A DNA stretch of 64,000 nucleotides. Origin: Achromobacter sp. AONIH1. GTDB lineage: Bacteria; Pseudomonadota; Gammaproteobacteria; Burkholderiales; Burkholderiaceae_B. Position 1 is the stretch's first letter, and each line of letters starts with the position of its first letter. The stretch lies in the NCBI RefSeq assembly GCF_002902905.1, contig NZ_CP026124.1, forward strand, positions 992,001 to 1,056,000, given 5' to 3'. This document shows positions 36,459 to 45,478 of the stretch, piece after piece. The translations under genes and the position numbers were made by a program. The notes under the pieces were generated by a model. The model worked only from the letters and a program-made list of their open reading frames with translations. It was not told the origin of the DNA and made no database searches.

Positions 36459-37601
36459 TCAGGCCGCGGGCAGCAGGCGGTCCAGTTCGTCGATCACGGC
36501 GGCCTGCGTCAGCACGCCCGGCGACAGACGCAGCACCTGGCCGCGCGTGTCGGCCAGCACGCCCTCGGTTGCGAGGCGCGCTTCCAGCGCCTGCGCGTCG
36601 ATAGGCGCGGGCAGCTCGACCATGACGCTTCCGCCGCGTTCGCTGGCATCGCGCGGCGAGCGCAGCCGATAGCCCTTGGCATCGGCCAGCGCGATCAGCT
36701 TGCGCGACAGCGCCTGGTTGTGCGCGCGCATGCCCTGCGCGGCCGGCGACAGCAGCCAAGACAATCCCGGCGCCGAGGCCACGTAGGGCAGAAAGGACGG
36801 CGTGCCGTTGTCGAAGCGGCGCGCCTGCGTGGCCAGCGAGTATTTGTCCAGGTCCCAGTTGAAGGGATCGGGCTGGCTGAACCAGCCCTGCACCAGCGGC
36901 TGCAGGCGCTCGTCCAGCAGCGCCGGGTTGATGTAGGCCAGGCCCGCGCCGGGCGCGCCGCAGAGCCACTTGAGCGTGGTGGTGGCGGCGAAGTCGATGG
37001 CGGGGGCGCTGACGTCCACGTCGACGATGCCGGCGGCCTGGGTGATGTCCACCGCGATCAGGCTGCCCTGCGCGCGGCCATGGGCGGCCAGCCTTTGCAG
37101 GCCGGCGCGCTTGGACGCGGTCGAGGTGACCAGGGTGATGATGGCCAGCGCCACGTCGTCCTGCCAGCGCGCGATATAGCCGTCGTCGGTGACGTAGCCG
37201 GCGGCCGCGTCCACCGGCACCGTGTCCAGCGTGTAGCCCAGCAGCGGCGCCAGGCCGGTCAGCATGTAGTGCAGGCTGGGGAAGCAGTCGGCGGCGATCA
37301 GCACGCGCTTGCCGGCCAGCCGTGCGCGACCCAGCGCGCCGACGAACTGCGCGAAGGCCTGGGTCACGTTCTCGGCCGCGTAGACCGCGTCGGCCGGCGC
37401 GCGCAGCAGGCGCGCATACAGGTCCAGCACCTGGCGGCGCGCCGCCAGGCCGTCGTCCCAGCGTTGCAGGCCAGGCCTGCACCAGCTGGTCGTGAAGCCT
37501 TCCAGCGCCGCGCGCATGGCGGCCTGCTGGCCGGGGAACATGCCGACCGAGTGGTACAGCAGCCAGCCGGCCTTGTCGTGTTCCTGGGGTGTCGTGCTCA
37601 T
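36459..37601 (-). CDS. Class V aminotransferase (kynureninase/cysteine-desulfurase-like)
   Basis: The 380-residue PLP enzyme carries the Schiff-base lysine in ATTTLKWLCGAPGAG (Lys211), the VDITQAAGIVDVDV segment with the cofactor Asp and the VTSTASKRAGL region. A small-molecule role such as beta-elimination or transamination is likely; kynureninase-like enzymes share the TLKWLCG-type motif. The start at 37601 is preferred because it begins a coherent protein; the longer frame runs into the porin gene. It lies 34 bp downstream of the porin. Confidence 0.83.
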   Translation of the reverse strand: MSTTPQEHDKAGWLLYHSVGMFPGQQAAMRAALEGFTTSWCRPGLQRWDDGLAARRQVLDLYARLLRAPADAVYAAENVTQAFAQFVGALGRARLAGKRVLIAADCFPSLHYMLTGLAPLLGYTLDTVPVDAAAGYVTDDGYIARWQDDVALAIITLVTSTASKRAGLQRLAAHGRAQGSLIAVDITQAAGIVDVDVSAPAIDFAATTTLKWLCGAPGAGLAYINPALLDERLQPLVQGWFSQPDPFNWDLDKYSLATQARRFDNGTPSFLPYVASAPGLSWLLSPAAQGMRAHNQALSRKLIALADAKGYRLRSPRDASERGGSVMVELPAPIDAQALEARLATEGVLADTRGQVLRLSPGVLTQAAVIDELDRLLPAA

Positions 37602-37635
37602 GGGGATCCTTGGATGTCGCGGGCGCGGCGCGCCG

Positions 37636-38715
37636 TCAGAAAATGTGGCGCAGGCCGACGCCCAGGCCGGTCTGGTTGTTCTTGCCCGGCATCTCGGCGT
37701 TGGCGCCGCCGCTGGTCCGGTTGAAGTCCACCGTGCCGTAGACCTGGGTGCGCTTGGACAGGCTGTACTCGGCCAGCAGCACGGCGGCGTGGCGCTTGCC
37801 ACGGTTGCCTTCGAAGCCGTTGATGTTCTTGGCGTCGCTGTAGTAGTAGGCGCCGGTCAGCGCCAGGCGCGGCGTGGCCTGGTAGGTCAGGCCGGTGTAT
37901 AGCGTCATGTCCTTGCGCGGGTTGGCGCCGGGCGAACCCTGCGCGACGGTGCGCGTCGGCGCGTTCAGCAGGCTGTCGACGAAGCCGCTGGCGTCGCGTC
38001 CACCCATGTAGCCGACGAAGAGCCTGGCCGCGTCCAGCGCGTAGCGCGCGCCCAGGCCCCACATGCGCTGGGCGCGGTCGTCGGGGTCGCGCATTTCCTG
38101 ATAGGTGCCGCCAAAGCTCAGCGGGCCGGCGTCGTAGGATGCGCGCGCGCCCCAGTAGCTGCCGCGCCGCATGCTGCCGAACTGTTTGCCGAAGCCGTAG
38201 GTCAGGCCCAGGTTCAGGCCGCCGAACTTGCCGGCGTAGGTCAGCAGGTTGTCCAGGCGTCCGACCGTGATCAGGAAGGGCCAGGAATTGCCCATGTAGT
38301 TGCCCACGGTCAGCGGGTCGAACTCGCCGAAGAAGTTGAAGGACTCGGCGCCCTGGCGGCCCGCCGTCAGCGTGCCCCAGCGGTCGTTGGACAGGCCCAC
38401 GTAGGCGTAGCGTCCGAACAGCCGGCCGTTCTGGTTGGCCATGCCGGTCTGCGGATCGAAGCCGTTCTCCAGGCGGAACACGGCGCGGCTGCCGTCGCCC
38501 AGGTCTTCATCGCCCTTCAGGCCGAAGCGGCTGTTGGTGATGGCGCCGTTGGCGAGCTGCAGCTTGGAGCCGCCGCCGTCATCGACGTGATTGGTGTAGC
38601 GGATGCTTTGGTCGATGATCCCGTACAGCGTCACGTTGCTGGCGCTCTGGGCCTGCGCACAGGCGCACAAAGCCAAGCCCGCGGCCGTCGCGGCCGCGCG
38701 GAGATTGCGTTGCAT
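37636..38715 (-). CDS. Gram-negative porin (Omp32-like, outer membrane)
   Basis: The 359-residue protein has a signal peptide (MQRNLRAAATAAGLALCACA, cleavage near AQAQS). It then starts SNVTLYGIIDQSIRYTN, the hallmark of betaproteobacterial trimeric porins. It ends in LGVGLRHIF with the C-terminal Phe needed for outer-membrane assembly. Many alternating beta strands and an RFGLKGDEDLGDGSRAVF segment fit a 16-strand barrel. It lies between two aminotransferase genes, so it probably admits the pathway substrate. Confidence 0.93.
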   Translation of the reverse strand: MQRNLRAAATAAGLALCACAQAQSASNVTLYGIIDQSIRYTNHVDDGGGSKLQLANGAITNSRFGLKGDEDLGDGSRAVFRLENGFDPQTGMANQNGRLFGRYAYVGLSNDRWGTLTAGRQGAESFNFFGEFDPLTVGNYMGNSWPFLITVGRLDNLLTYAGKFGGLNLGLTYGFGKQFGSMRRGSYWGARASYDAGPLSFGGTYQEMRDPDDRAQRMWGLGARYALDAARLFVGYMGGRDASGFVDSLLNAPTRTVAQGSPGANPRKDMTLYTGLTYQATPRLALTGAYYYSDAKNINGFEGNRGKRHAAVLLAEYSLSKRTQVYGTVDFNRTSGGANAEMPGKNNQTGLGVGLRHIF

Positions 38716-38808
38716 GGTCTACCTTCTCCTGATTGTCGGTATGTGGAACAGCGAAGACGGCGCAATGCGCCGGCCGCGGCATGAGGCGGCCGGCCGGTCC
38801 GCGGCGGT

Positions 38809-39969
38809 TCAGCGCGCGCGGCGGATGAAAGCGGAGAGGCGGTCCATGGCCTCGGTGAGCTGGGCGTCGCTGCGCGCGTAGCACAGGCGGATCTGGCGCG
38901 CGGATGCCGCGCCGAAGGCGATGCCCGGCGCCAGGCCGACGCCGGCCTCGTGCACGGCGCGCTTGCAGAACGCCAGCGAGTCGTCGATGCCGTCCACGTC
39001 GAACATCACGTAGAAGGACGCCTTGTTGGGCACGATGCGCACGCGATCCAGCGCCGCCAGCCGGTCCAGCACGATGGCGCGGCCGCCGCGGCAGCGCTCG
39101 ACGAAGGAACGCACGAAGGCTTCGCCCTCGTTCAGCGCGACCACGCCGCCGGCCTGCAGGAAGGCCTGGCCGCCGCTGGTGTTGAACTGGATCAGTTTCT
39201 CGAAGGTGTCGACCATGCCGCGCGGATAGATCAGCCAGCCCATGCGCCAGCCCGTCATGGCCCAGGACTTGGAGAAGCTGTTGACCACGAACACGGGGTC
39301 GTCCGGCGCGGCGATTTCCAGGATGGACGGCGCGTGGGGGCGGTCGTAGACGATGCGCTGGTAGACCTCGTCGGCGATGATGGCGATGCCGCGCCCGCGC
39401 GCCCAGGCCAGCAGCTCGCGCTGCTGCGCGTCTTCGAGCATCCAGCCGGTGGGGTTGCCGGGCGAGGCGTAGTAGATGGCGCGGGTGCGGCCGTCGCAGG
39501 CGTCGAACAGGCGCTGCAGGTCCAGATGCCAGCCGCTGTCGTCATGGTCCAGCGCCACTTCGCGCGCCTCGCCGCCGGTGATGGTGATGGCGCGCAGGAT
39601 ATTGGGCCAGGACGGCGTGACGCAGACCACGTTGTCGCCCGGCTCGACGATGGCCTGCGCCACCAGCATCACGGCGTTCATGCCGGCGCAGGTGGCGGCG
39701 ATGCGTTCATCATCGAGCCGCACGCCGCAGAGGCGTTCGTAGTAGCCGGCGATGGCCGCGCGCAGCGCGGGAATGCCGCGGTTCTGCGAGTAGAAGGTAT
39801 GGCCCGCGGCCAGCGCCTGCGCCGCCGCGTCGCTATAGGCCTTGGGCGTGGGCAGGTCGCTCTCGCCGGCCCACAGGCCGATGACGTCGTCGCGGCCCTG
39901 GCCCAGGCGCCAGACATCGATGATGGGCGAATCGGGCATCGTCAGGATCGATGCTCTGGTGGGGTTCAT
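38809..39969 (-). CDS. PLP-dependent aminotransferase (class I/II)
   Basis: The 386-residue enzyme carries Lys234 in VNSFSKSWAMTGWRMGW, the YASPGNPTGW motif (167-176) and ADEVYQRIVYD. RIRLCYA holds the carboxylate-binding Arg. The chosen ATG at 39969 has GGAG eight bases upstream; an ATG five codons earlier lacks one. It heads a seven-gene minus-strand series (aminotransferase, porin, class V enzyme, permease, hyuB, hyuA, araC). It is preceded by a consensus-like promoter and a GntR-type operator. Confidence 0.87.
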   Translation of the reverse strand: MNPTRASILTMPDSPIIDVWRLGQGRDDVIGLWAGESDLPTPKAYSDAAAQALAAGHTFYSQNRGIPALRAAIAGYYERLCGVRLDDERIAATCAGMNAVMLVAQAIVEPGDNVVCVTPSWPNILRAITITGGEAREVALDHDDSGWHLDLQRLFDACDGRTRAIYYASPGNPTGWMLEDAQQRELLAWARGRGIAIIADEVYQRIVYDRPHAPSILEIAAPDDPVFVVNSFSKSWAMTGWRMGWLIYPRGMVDTFEKLIQFNTSGGQAFLQAGGVVALNEGEAFVRSFVERCRGGRAIVLDRLAALDRVRIVPNKASFYVMFDVDGIDDSLAFCKRAVHEAGVGLAPGIAFGAASARQIRLCYARSDAQLTEAMDRLSAFIRRAR

Positions 39970-39989
39970 GGCCTTGTCTCCCATGATTA

Positions 39990-40004
39990 TGAATTCTGGA
40001 TTCA
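39990..40004. promoter_or_regulatory. GntR operator A (aminotransferase-porin operon)
   Basis: TGAATTC-T-GGATTCA differs by one base from the perfect palindrome at 47183-47197. It lies between the promoter at 40024-40052 and the aminotransferase start codon. Confidence 0.75.
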
Positions 40005-40023
40005 GTTTTTATTTTGTGCGTGA

Positions 40024-40052
40024 AGATTAGGTCTGGCCCGGGCAAAAGTCAA
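40024..40052 (-). promoter_or_regulatory. Promoter of the aminotransferase-porin operon
   Basis: On the minus strand -35 TTGACT (40047-40052) is followed by 17 bases and -10 TAATCT (40024-40029). The same GGTTTGACTTTTGC element starts the promoter at 44533-44561, so both are probably of one regulon. Confidence 0.75.
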
Positions 40053-40109
40053 ACCTCGCAAGCGTGTTTTCGGACGCGCGGGAGCCTGGGAAAAACCCGA
40101 ACCGGCGCG

Positions 40110-40880
40110 CTATGTCTCGACCAGCGCCAGCACCCGGCATGGGCTGCCCGAACCGCGCCGGATCTTCAAGGGGGGCGTGATCAGGATCGCGCCCGTGGGC
40201 GGCAGCTGGTCCAGGTTCACCAGGCTGGCCAGCCCGTAGCGGTTGTTGCCGTGCATCACCGAGTGGCAGGGAAAGGGCTGCGTGAAGGCATGGGCCTGGC
40301 CGGCGTCGGTGCCCACGCCTTCGGTGCCCCAGCCCACCACGTCGCGCTCGCGCGCCAGGAAGGCCGGCAGATCGGGATGGCCGCCCGGCGTGTGTGCGCC
40401 GTCGTCGCGCAGGTTGAGAAAGGCGGCGGGATCGTCGCGCTGCGACCAGTCCGTGCGCATCAGCACCCAGCTGCCCGGCGCGATGCGGCCGTGCTCGGCT
40501 TCCCATTGCTCGACGCGCTCGATGGTGAGCAGGTAGTCAGGGTTGTCGCGCGCCTCGGCCGACACGTCGATGACGCAGGCCGGCGCCACCAGCTTCTGCA
40601 CGTCTATCGTTTCGGTAGTGTTGTTCGGGTAGTCCTTGCCGGTGATCCAGTGGATCGGCGCGTCGAAGTGCGTGCCCGTGTGTTCGCCGCAGGAGATGTT
40701 GTTCCAGTACCAGGCCGGCCCGCGCTCGTCGAAGTTCGAGATCTCGTCCAGGCGGAACGGCGCGCTCTGTCCGTATTGCGGCGGCAGCGGGATGATGGGC
40801 GTGCGCGCGTGCAGCGTCTGGCTCAGGTCCACCACGCGCACGGAACCGCTTTGCAGGGCTTGCGCCAGGGTCTTCAGCAT
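40110..40880 (-). CDS. Cyclase-family metal-dependent amidohydrolase (kynurenine formamidase-like)
   Basis: The 256-residue protein has the cyclase (PF04199) metal motif HTGTHFDAPIHW (about 66-77) and VVDLSQTLHARTPI near the N-terminus. GTEGVGTD is a further family element. Members hydrolyse formyl-kynurenine, isatin or similar amides. The ATG at 40880 has AGGAG seven bases upstream. It follows the FAD-linked oxidase by 10 bp and ends the aldolase-MFS-oxidase-cyclase series. Confidence 0.87.
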   Translation of the reverse strand: MLKTLAQALQSGSVRVVDLSQTLHARTPIIPLPPQYGQSAPFRLDEISNFDERGPAWYWNNISCGEHTGTHFDAPIHWITGKDYPNNTTETIDVQKLVAPACVIDVSAEARDNPDYLLTIERVEQWEAEHGRIAPGSWVLMRTDWSQRDDPAAFLNLRDDGAHTPGGHPDLPAFLARERDVVGWGTEGVGTDAGQAHAFTQPFPCHSVMHGNNRYGLASLVNLDQLPPTGAILITPPLKIRRGSGSPCRVLALVET

Positions 40881-40890
40881 GTCGATGCTC

Positions 40891-42318
40891 CTAGTGTTGG
40901 GCGAGCGGCGGCGTCGCGGGCAGCAGCTTGCCGGGGTTGAGGATGCCGCGAGGATCCAGCGCGGCCTTGATGGCCCGCATGGCGGCCAACTCGGCCGGGC
41001 TGCGGGTATGGCCGAGGACGCCGCGCTTCTTGGCGCCGATGCCGTGTTCGGCCGACACTGAGCCGCGATGCTCGCGCACGATGCCGTAGACCATGGCCTC
41101 GACGGCATCGGCCAGCGCGGCCTGGCCGATGCCCTGTTCGTCTGGCACCTGCACGATCAGGTGCAGGTTGCCGTCGCCCAGGTGGCCGTAGGCCAGCACG
41201 GTGCTGGCGGGCCAGGCCTGGCGCAGCGCCGCGTCGCAGCGCTGCGCGGCGAGGCCGATGTCGGCGATCGCGAAGCTGACGTCGAACGCGACCAGGTCCG
41301 GCAGCAGCATCGGGAATTCGGCGGTGGCGTCGCGCACGCGCCAGAATGCCGTCGCGTCGGACGTGGACTGCGCGATGGCGGCGTTCTCAATTACGCCGGC
41401 GTCCAGCATGGCGCCCATGAACTGCTCGAATGCGGCCTGGTGGCCGGCGCTATCGGCGCCTTCGGATTCCAGCAGCACATAGAACGCGTGCCGGCTGGAC
41501 AGCGGCGCGCGCAGCGCCGGCACCTGCGCCAGCATGTAGTCCAGGTAGCTCGGCCACATCACTTCGAAGGCCGAGACGCCGGCGGGCAGCCGGCGCTGCG
41601 CCTCGGCCAGCAGCCGGGTCACGGCGTCGTAGCCGGACAGGCCGCAATATGCAGTCGCCACCGCCTGCGGCCTGGGCCGCAGGCGCAGCACCGCGCGCGT
41701 GATGACGCCCAGCGTGCCTTCGCTGCCGATCATAAGGTGGCGAAGGTCGTAGCCGGTGTTGTCCTTCACCATCTTGCGCGTGCCATCCAGCACGCTGCCG
41801 TCGGCCAGCACCGCTTCCAACCCCAATACCTGGTCGCGCGCCATGCCATAGCGGATCACGCGGTTGCCGCCGGCGTTGGTCGCGAGATTGCCGCCCAGCG
41901 TGCAACTGCCGCGCGCGCCCAGGTCCAGCGGAAACAGCAGGCCCGCCCGCGCCGCCGCCTGCTGCACGGTTTCCAGCGGCGCGCCGGCCTGCACCGTCAT
42001 GGTGGCCGACAGCGGGTCGATTTCCTCGATGGCGTCCATGCGCGCCAGGCTCAGCGCGATGTCGCCGGCCGTGGTGCAGGCGCCGCCCGCAAGGCCCGTC
42101 AACCCGCCCTGCGTCACTACGGGCTGGCCGTGTCTGTTGCAGATGGCCAGCGCGGCCGATACCTGCGCGGTATCGCGCGGCCGCAGCAGCGCCAGCGGCG
42201 CCTGCGCCGGCAGGCCGCTCCAGTCGGCATGGCGGTGTTGCTGGATCTGCGCGCGCGGCAGGACGGCATCGCCGCCGAGCACGCGGCGCAGTTCGGACAG
42301 GATATCGAGGGCGGGCAT
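40891..42318 (-). CDS. FAD-linked oxidase (D-lactate/2-hydroxyglutarate/glycolate dehydrogenase type)
   Basis: The 475-residue flavoprotein has the FAD_binding_4 motif QGGLTGLAGGA and LGGNLATNAGGNRVIRYGMA. The C-terminal FAD-oxidase motif GHLGDGNLHL and SAEHGIGAKKRG follow. This group oxidises 2-hydroxy acids, passing electrons to quinones or ETF. Co-location with a HpcH-type aldolase suggests it acts on a hydroxy acid made in the same pathway. Confidence 0.88.
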   Translation of the reverse strand: MPALDILSELRRVLGGDAVLPRAQIQQHRHADWSGLPAQAPLALLRPRDTAQVSAALAICNRHGQPVVTQGGLTGLAGGACTTAGDIALSLARMDAIEEIDPLSATMTVQAGAPLETVQQAAARAGLLFPLDLGARGSCTLGGNLATNAGGNRVIRYGMARDQVLGLEAVLADGSVLDGTRKMVKDNTGYDLRHLMIGSEGTLGVITRAVLRLRPRPQAVATAYCGLSGYDAVTRLLAEAQRRLPAGVSAFEVMWPSYLDYMLAQVPALRAPLSSRHAFYVLLESEGADSAGHQAAFEQFMGAMLDAGVIENAAIAQSTSDATAFWRVRDATAEFPMLLPDLVAFDVSFAIADIGLAAQRCDAALRQAWPASTVLAYGHLGDGNLHLIVQVPDEQGIGQAALADAVEAMVYGIVREHRGSVSAEHGIGAKKRGVLGHTRSPAELAAMRAIKAALDPRGILNPGKLLPATPPLAQH

Positions 42319-42345
42319 GCGGCGTCTCCTGGCGGTGCGTGATAT

Positions 42346-43650
42346 TCAGCGTCGGGGGGCGGGCCGTTCGCTCAGGCAGGCGAGCAGCGCGACGGCCAGC
42401 AGCGAGGCGGCGGCGAACATGTACATGGCTACGTCCAGGCGCGACGTCAGCGTCTTGATCCAGCCGACGATGTAGGGCGACACCAGTCCGGGCGCGTTGC
42501 CGACGGACGTGATGACCGCGATGGCGACCGCGGCGGAAGCGCCCTGGTAGGCGGCGGTGGGCAGGTTCCAGAACACGGGCAGCGAGGCCATCAGTCCGAA
42601 CATCGCGATGCTCAGCACGGCCATCGACGCGCTCACGCTGTCGGCCACCCAGGGGCTGGCAGCCCAGCCCGCCGCCGCGGCCACGGACAGCGCCATTAGC
42701 ACCGGCCGCGTGTTCTGGCGGCGGTCGACATAGGCGCCGACGCCCCACATCGCGACAATGGCCACGCCCCAGGGAATGGCCGAGATCAGACCGATGGACA
42801 GCGGATCCGCGACGCCGGAGGACTTGATGATGGTGGGCAGCCAGAACACGAAGCCGAAGAAGGACATGCCGTAGCAGGCATAGATGCCCGACAGGATCCA
42901 GAGGCGCGCGCCGCGTAGTGCCTGGCGCACCGGCGTGTCGTCGACCCCTTCGCGTTCTGCCTGCAGCAGCGCGTTCAACCTGGCGGCTTCTTGCGGCGTC
43001 AGCCAGCGGGCCCGTTCCGGCGAGACCGGCAGACAGTACAGCGTGGCCAGGCCCAGCAGCACCGAGGGTACGCCTTCGATCAGGAACAGCCATTGCCAGC
43101 CGGCATAGCCGCCCAGTTCGTGGAAATGATGCAGCACCGCGCCGGAAACCGGCCCGACCACGACGCCGGCGACCGCGATGGCGGTCATGAACGCCGCCGT
43201 CATCCTGCCGCGGTGCTCGCGCGTGAACCAGCCAGTGAGGTAGAAGATGACGCCGGGAAAGAACCCCGCCTCGGCCATGCCCAGCAGGAAGCGCATGATG
43301 TAGAACTGCATTGGCGTCTGCACGAACATCATGCCCGCCGACACCAATCCCCAGGAAACCATGATGCGCGCCAGCCAGCGGTGCGCGCCGTAGCGCCGCA
43401 GCAGCATGTTGCTGGGCACTTCGAACAGCACGTAGCCGATGAAGAACACGCCCGCGCCCAGGCCGTAGACGGCTTCCGAGAAGCCCAGGTCGTCCAGCAT
43501 GTCGAGCTTGGCGAAGGCGATGTTCATGCGGTCCACCTGCGCGAACAGGTAGCACACGAACAGGAAGGGCATCAGGCGCCAGGCCGCCTTGCGGAACAGC
43601 TTGCGGTCGGCGTCGGGCGTATCGGCTGCATCGGAAAGGCTGTTGCGCAT
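42346..43650 (-). CDS. MFS transporter (anion:cation symporter family)
   Basis: The 434-residue protein has 12 membrane helices. The ACS-family features FVCYLFAQVDRMNIAFAK (TM1) and VPSNMLLRRYGAHRW are visible, as is FLLGMAEAGFFPGVIFYLT (TM4). These transporters carry organic anions such as hexuronates, phthalate, hydroxyphenylacetate or tartrate. Following the aldolase and preceding the oxidase on the same strand, it probably takes up the carboxylate substrate of this operon. Confidence 0.88.
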   Translation of the reverse strand: MRNSLSDAADTPDADRKLFRKAAWRLMPFLFVCYLFAQVDRMNIAFAKLDMLDDLGFSEAVYGLGAGVFFIGYVLFEVPSNMLLRRYGAHRWLARIMVSWGLVSAGMMFVQTPMQFYIMRFLLGMAEAGFFPGVIFYLTGWFTREHRGRMTAAFMTAIAVAGVVVGPVSGAVLHHFHELGGYAGWQWLFLIEGVPSVLLGLATLYCLPVSPERARWLTPQEAARLNALLQAEREGVDDTPVRQALRGARLWILSGIYACYGMSFFGFVFWLPTIIKSSGVADPLSIGLISAIPWGVAIVAMWGVGAYVDRRQNTRPVLMALSVAAAAGWAASPWVADSVSASMAVLSIAMFGLMASLPVFWNLPTAAYQGASAAVAIAVITSVGNAPGLVSPYIVGWIKTLTSRLDVAMYMFAAASLLAVALLACLSERPAPRR

Positions 43651-43707
43651 GGTCGTCTCGCTGACGGGAGTGGGACGTCTGGAATTGGCGGCGCGGCCGG
43701 GGATGCG

Positions 43708-44448
43708 CTAGGCGGGCGCCGCGGCCGCCAGGGCCGACTGCAGGCCCTGCTTGAGCAAGTCGATGTCGCTGGCCGCCACCGCCATCCGGTAGCCCTGGCC
43801 GTGAGCCTGGCGCGCCGCCTCGGCGCTGCCGGTGTAGATGCCGCAAGGCAGGCCGTGCGCGCGGGCGGCGGCCAAGACCTGCGCGCAATCGTGCCCGATC
43901 ACGTCGGGATCGGAGGAGCCGCGCGACAGGGACAGATCGCCAGTGCCGATGAACAGATAGTCGATGCCGGGCAGCGCCGCGATGGCCTGCGCGTTTTCCA
44001 CGCCGGCCACGGTCTCGATCATCAGGCCGACCGAGACCTGCGTGTCGGCTTCCAGCATGGCGGCGACGCCGCCCAGCAGCGGCCGTACGCCGCCGGCCGA
44101 GCGGCTGCCGCGCGGTGGGTAGCGGCTGGCGTCCAGCGCGCGCCGCGCGTCGTCGACGGTTTCGATCAGCGGCACCAGCACCGAGGCCGCGCCGGCGTCC
44201 AGCGCTTGCGCGATGGCGGCGTGGGTGTTGTCGGCGCAGCGGGCGATGACGGGTACGCGCTGGCCGGTCGAGGCGATGGCGGCCTCGACCGTGCCGCGCT
44301 CCCACAGGCCGTGCTGCAGGTCCAGCACGATGGCGGCCGGGCGCGCATGGGCGGCGAACTCCGCCATGGGCGCGCTGCCCAGGGCCAGCCAGACCAGGTC
44401 GATGGCGGCGTTGCCCGCCAGGATCGGCTTGAGGGAAGGAAACAGCAT
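43708..44448 (-). CDS. HpcH/HpaI-family aldolase
   Basis: The 246-residue TIM-barrel class II aldolase has VLDLQHGLWERGTVEAAI and LVPLIETVDDARRAL. GLMIETVAGVENAQAI and GTGDLSLS contain the metal-binding Glu and Asp of the family. These enzymes cleave 2-keto-3-deoxy or 4-hydroxy-2-oxo acids to pyruvate plus an aldehyde. The ATG at 44448 has GGAG eight bases upstream. It is first in the aldolase-MFS-oxidase-cyclase operon. Confidence 0.87.
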   Translation of the reverse strand: MLFPSLKPILAGNAAIDLVWLALGSAPMAEFAAHARPAAIVLDLQHGLWERGTVEAAIASTGQRVPVIARCADNTHAAIAQALDAGAASVLVPLIETVDDARRALDASRYPPRGSRSAGGVRPLLGGVAAMLEADTQVSVGLMIETVAGVENAQAIAALPGIDYLFIGTGDLSLSRGSSDPDVIGHDCAQVLAAARAHGLPCGIYTGSAEAARQAHGQGYRMAVAASDIDLLKQGLQSALAAAAPA

Positions 44449-44505
44449 GGAAGGCGCTCCTGTTCCGCGCGGCTCGAAGCGAGTTGTGGCGCAGTTCATT
44501 TGTTT

Positions 44506-44520
44506 TGAATTCAGGATTCA
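44506..44520. promoter_or_regulatory. GntR operator B (aldolase operon)
   Basis: TGAATTC-A-GGATTCA sits at about +6 to +20 of the aldolase operon transcript, just after the promoter at 44533-44561. The 325-bp gap 44449-44773 holds this site, operator C and two divergent promoters. Confidence 0.78.
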
Positions 44521-44532
44521 GAATGTTTTTTC

Positions 44533-44561
44533 AGAATAGGAATGGCTGGCGCAAAAGTCAA
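44533..44561 (-). promoter_or_regulatory. Promoter of the aldolase operon
   Basis: On the minus strand -35 TTGACT (44556-44561) is followed by 17 bases and -10 TATTCT (44533-44538). The -35 region is the same GGTTTGACTTTTGC as in the promoter at 40024-40052. Confidence 0.78.
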
Positions 44562-44689
44562 ACCTGTCCTGGCCCATTTGCTTAAGAGCTCGGGTAAACG
44601 AGCATTTCGACGCGTATTTGGGGTCAGGATCTCAGGGATAGCGAGCATGGTGTGCGCCGATACGCTGATCGACAATCCGGCATCAGCTC

Positions 44690-44711
44690 TATAAATTGAA
44701 TTCAGAATTCT
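44690..44711 (+). promoter_or_regulatory. Promoter -10 and GntR operator C (EthD-monooxygenase operon)
   Basis: TATAAA (44690-44695) is followed at once by TGAATTC-A-GAATTCT (44697-44711), which has one end base off the perfect palindrome. A bound repressor would cover the start site. The -35 is not well defined. Confidence 0.7.
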
Positions 44712-44773
44712 TTTATTTGGCATGTCGTCGCGCAAAGCGATGAACGGCGCGCCAGGCGGAGAAAGGAGCGGGC

Positions 44774-45478
44774 ATGGACGTCGTGATGTTCCTCACATGC
44801 AGGGCCGGCCGGCTGGCCGGTGATGCGTTGGTGCGCCGGCTGGCCGCGAGCGCTTCGGCCATTCCGGGATTGCGCGAGGCGCTGTTGCACGAGCCGGCCA
44901 GCGCGTCCGATCCCTGCCTGGAAACGGAAGCGCCGCCCACGCTGGTGGCGGAACTGCATTTCGACAATCTGCTGGCGCTGGAAGCGGCGGCGACAGCCCG
45001 GGGCGCGCTGGCGCGCTGGCTGGACCCGCGTGTCGACCCCTGGCTCGGGCAGGCGGACATCAGCCACCAGGCCATGATGTCGCGCCGCTATGCCGCGGCG
45101 CCGGGCGGCTGCACCTATCTGGTCGCCTATCACGGGCATGCCCAGGATCACGATGCCTGGCTGGGTCATTACCTGGATCGGCACGTGCCGCTGATGTTGC
45201 GCCTGCCGGGACTGCGCGCACTGGAGGTCTGCACGCGGCTGGACTGGCGCGGCGGGCTGCGGTGGCCGCGCGAAGATGCAGTCCAGCGCAACAAGGTCGT
45301 GTTCGACGATGCGTCCGCGCTGGACGCGGCCCTGCGCTCTGACGTGCGCATGGAGATGCGCCGCGATTTCGAAGCCTCGCCCATTTTCCACGGCGGCAAC
45401 GTCCACTACCCGATGACAACGCGCAGCGCGCCGATGCATGCTTCCTCCGCCTCTCTTTCCGCTACGGAGCGTCCATGA
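44774..45478 (+). CDS. EthD-domain (dimeric alpha-beta barrel) protein
   Basis: The 234-residue protein is not a well-known enzyme. The second half (about 110-212) reads as an EthD domain: TYLVAYHGHAQDHDAWLGHY, HVPLMLRLPGLRALEV and the VVFDDASALDAAL segment. The end FHGGNVHYP also fits. EthD proteins are small ferredoxin-like barrels often paired with monooxygenases or acting as cyclases/dehydratases. The first half resembles a degenerate second barrel. It overlaps the monooxygenase start by four bases (ATGA), so a shared role is likely; the activity is unknown. GGAG-type site at 44760-44767. Confidence 0.75.
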   Translation: MDVVMFLTCRAGRLAGDALVRRLAASASAIPGLREALLHEPASASDPCLETEAPPTLVAELHFDNLLALEAAATARGALARWLDPRVDPWLGQADISHQAMMSRRYAAAPGGCTYLVAYHGHAQDHDAWLGHYLDRHVPLMLRLPGLRALEVCTRLDWRGGLRWPREDAVQRNKVVFDDASALDAALRSDVRMEMRRDFEASPIFHGGNVHYPMTTRSAPMHASSASLSATERP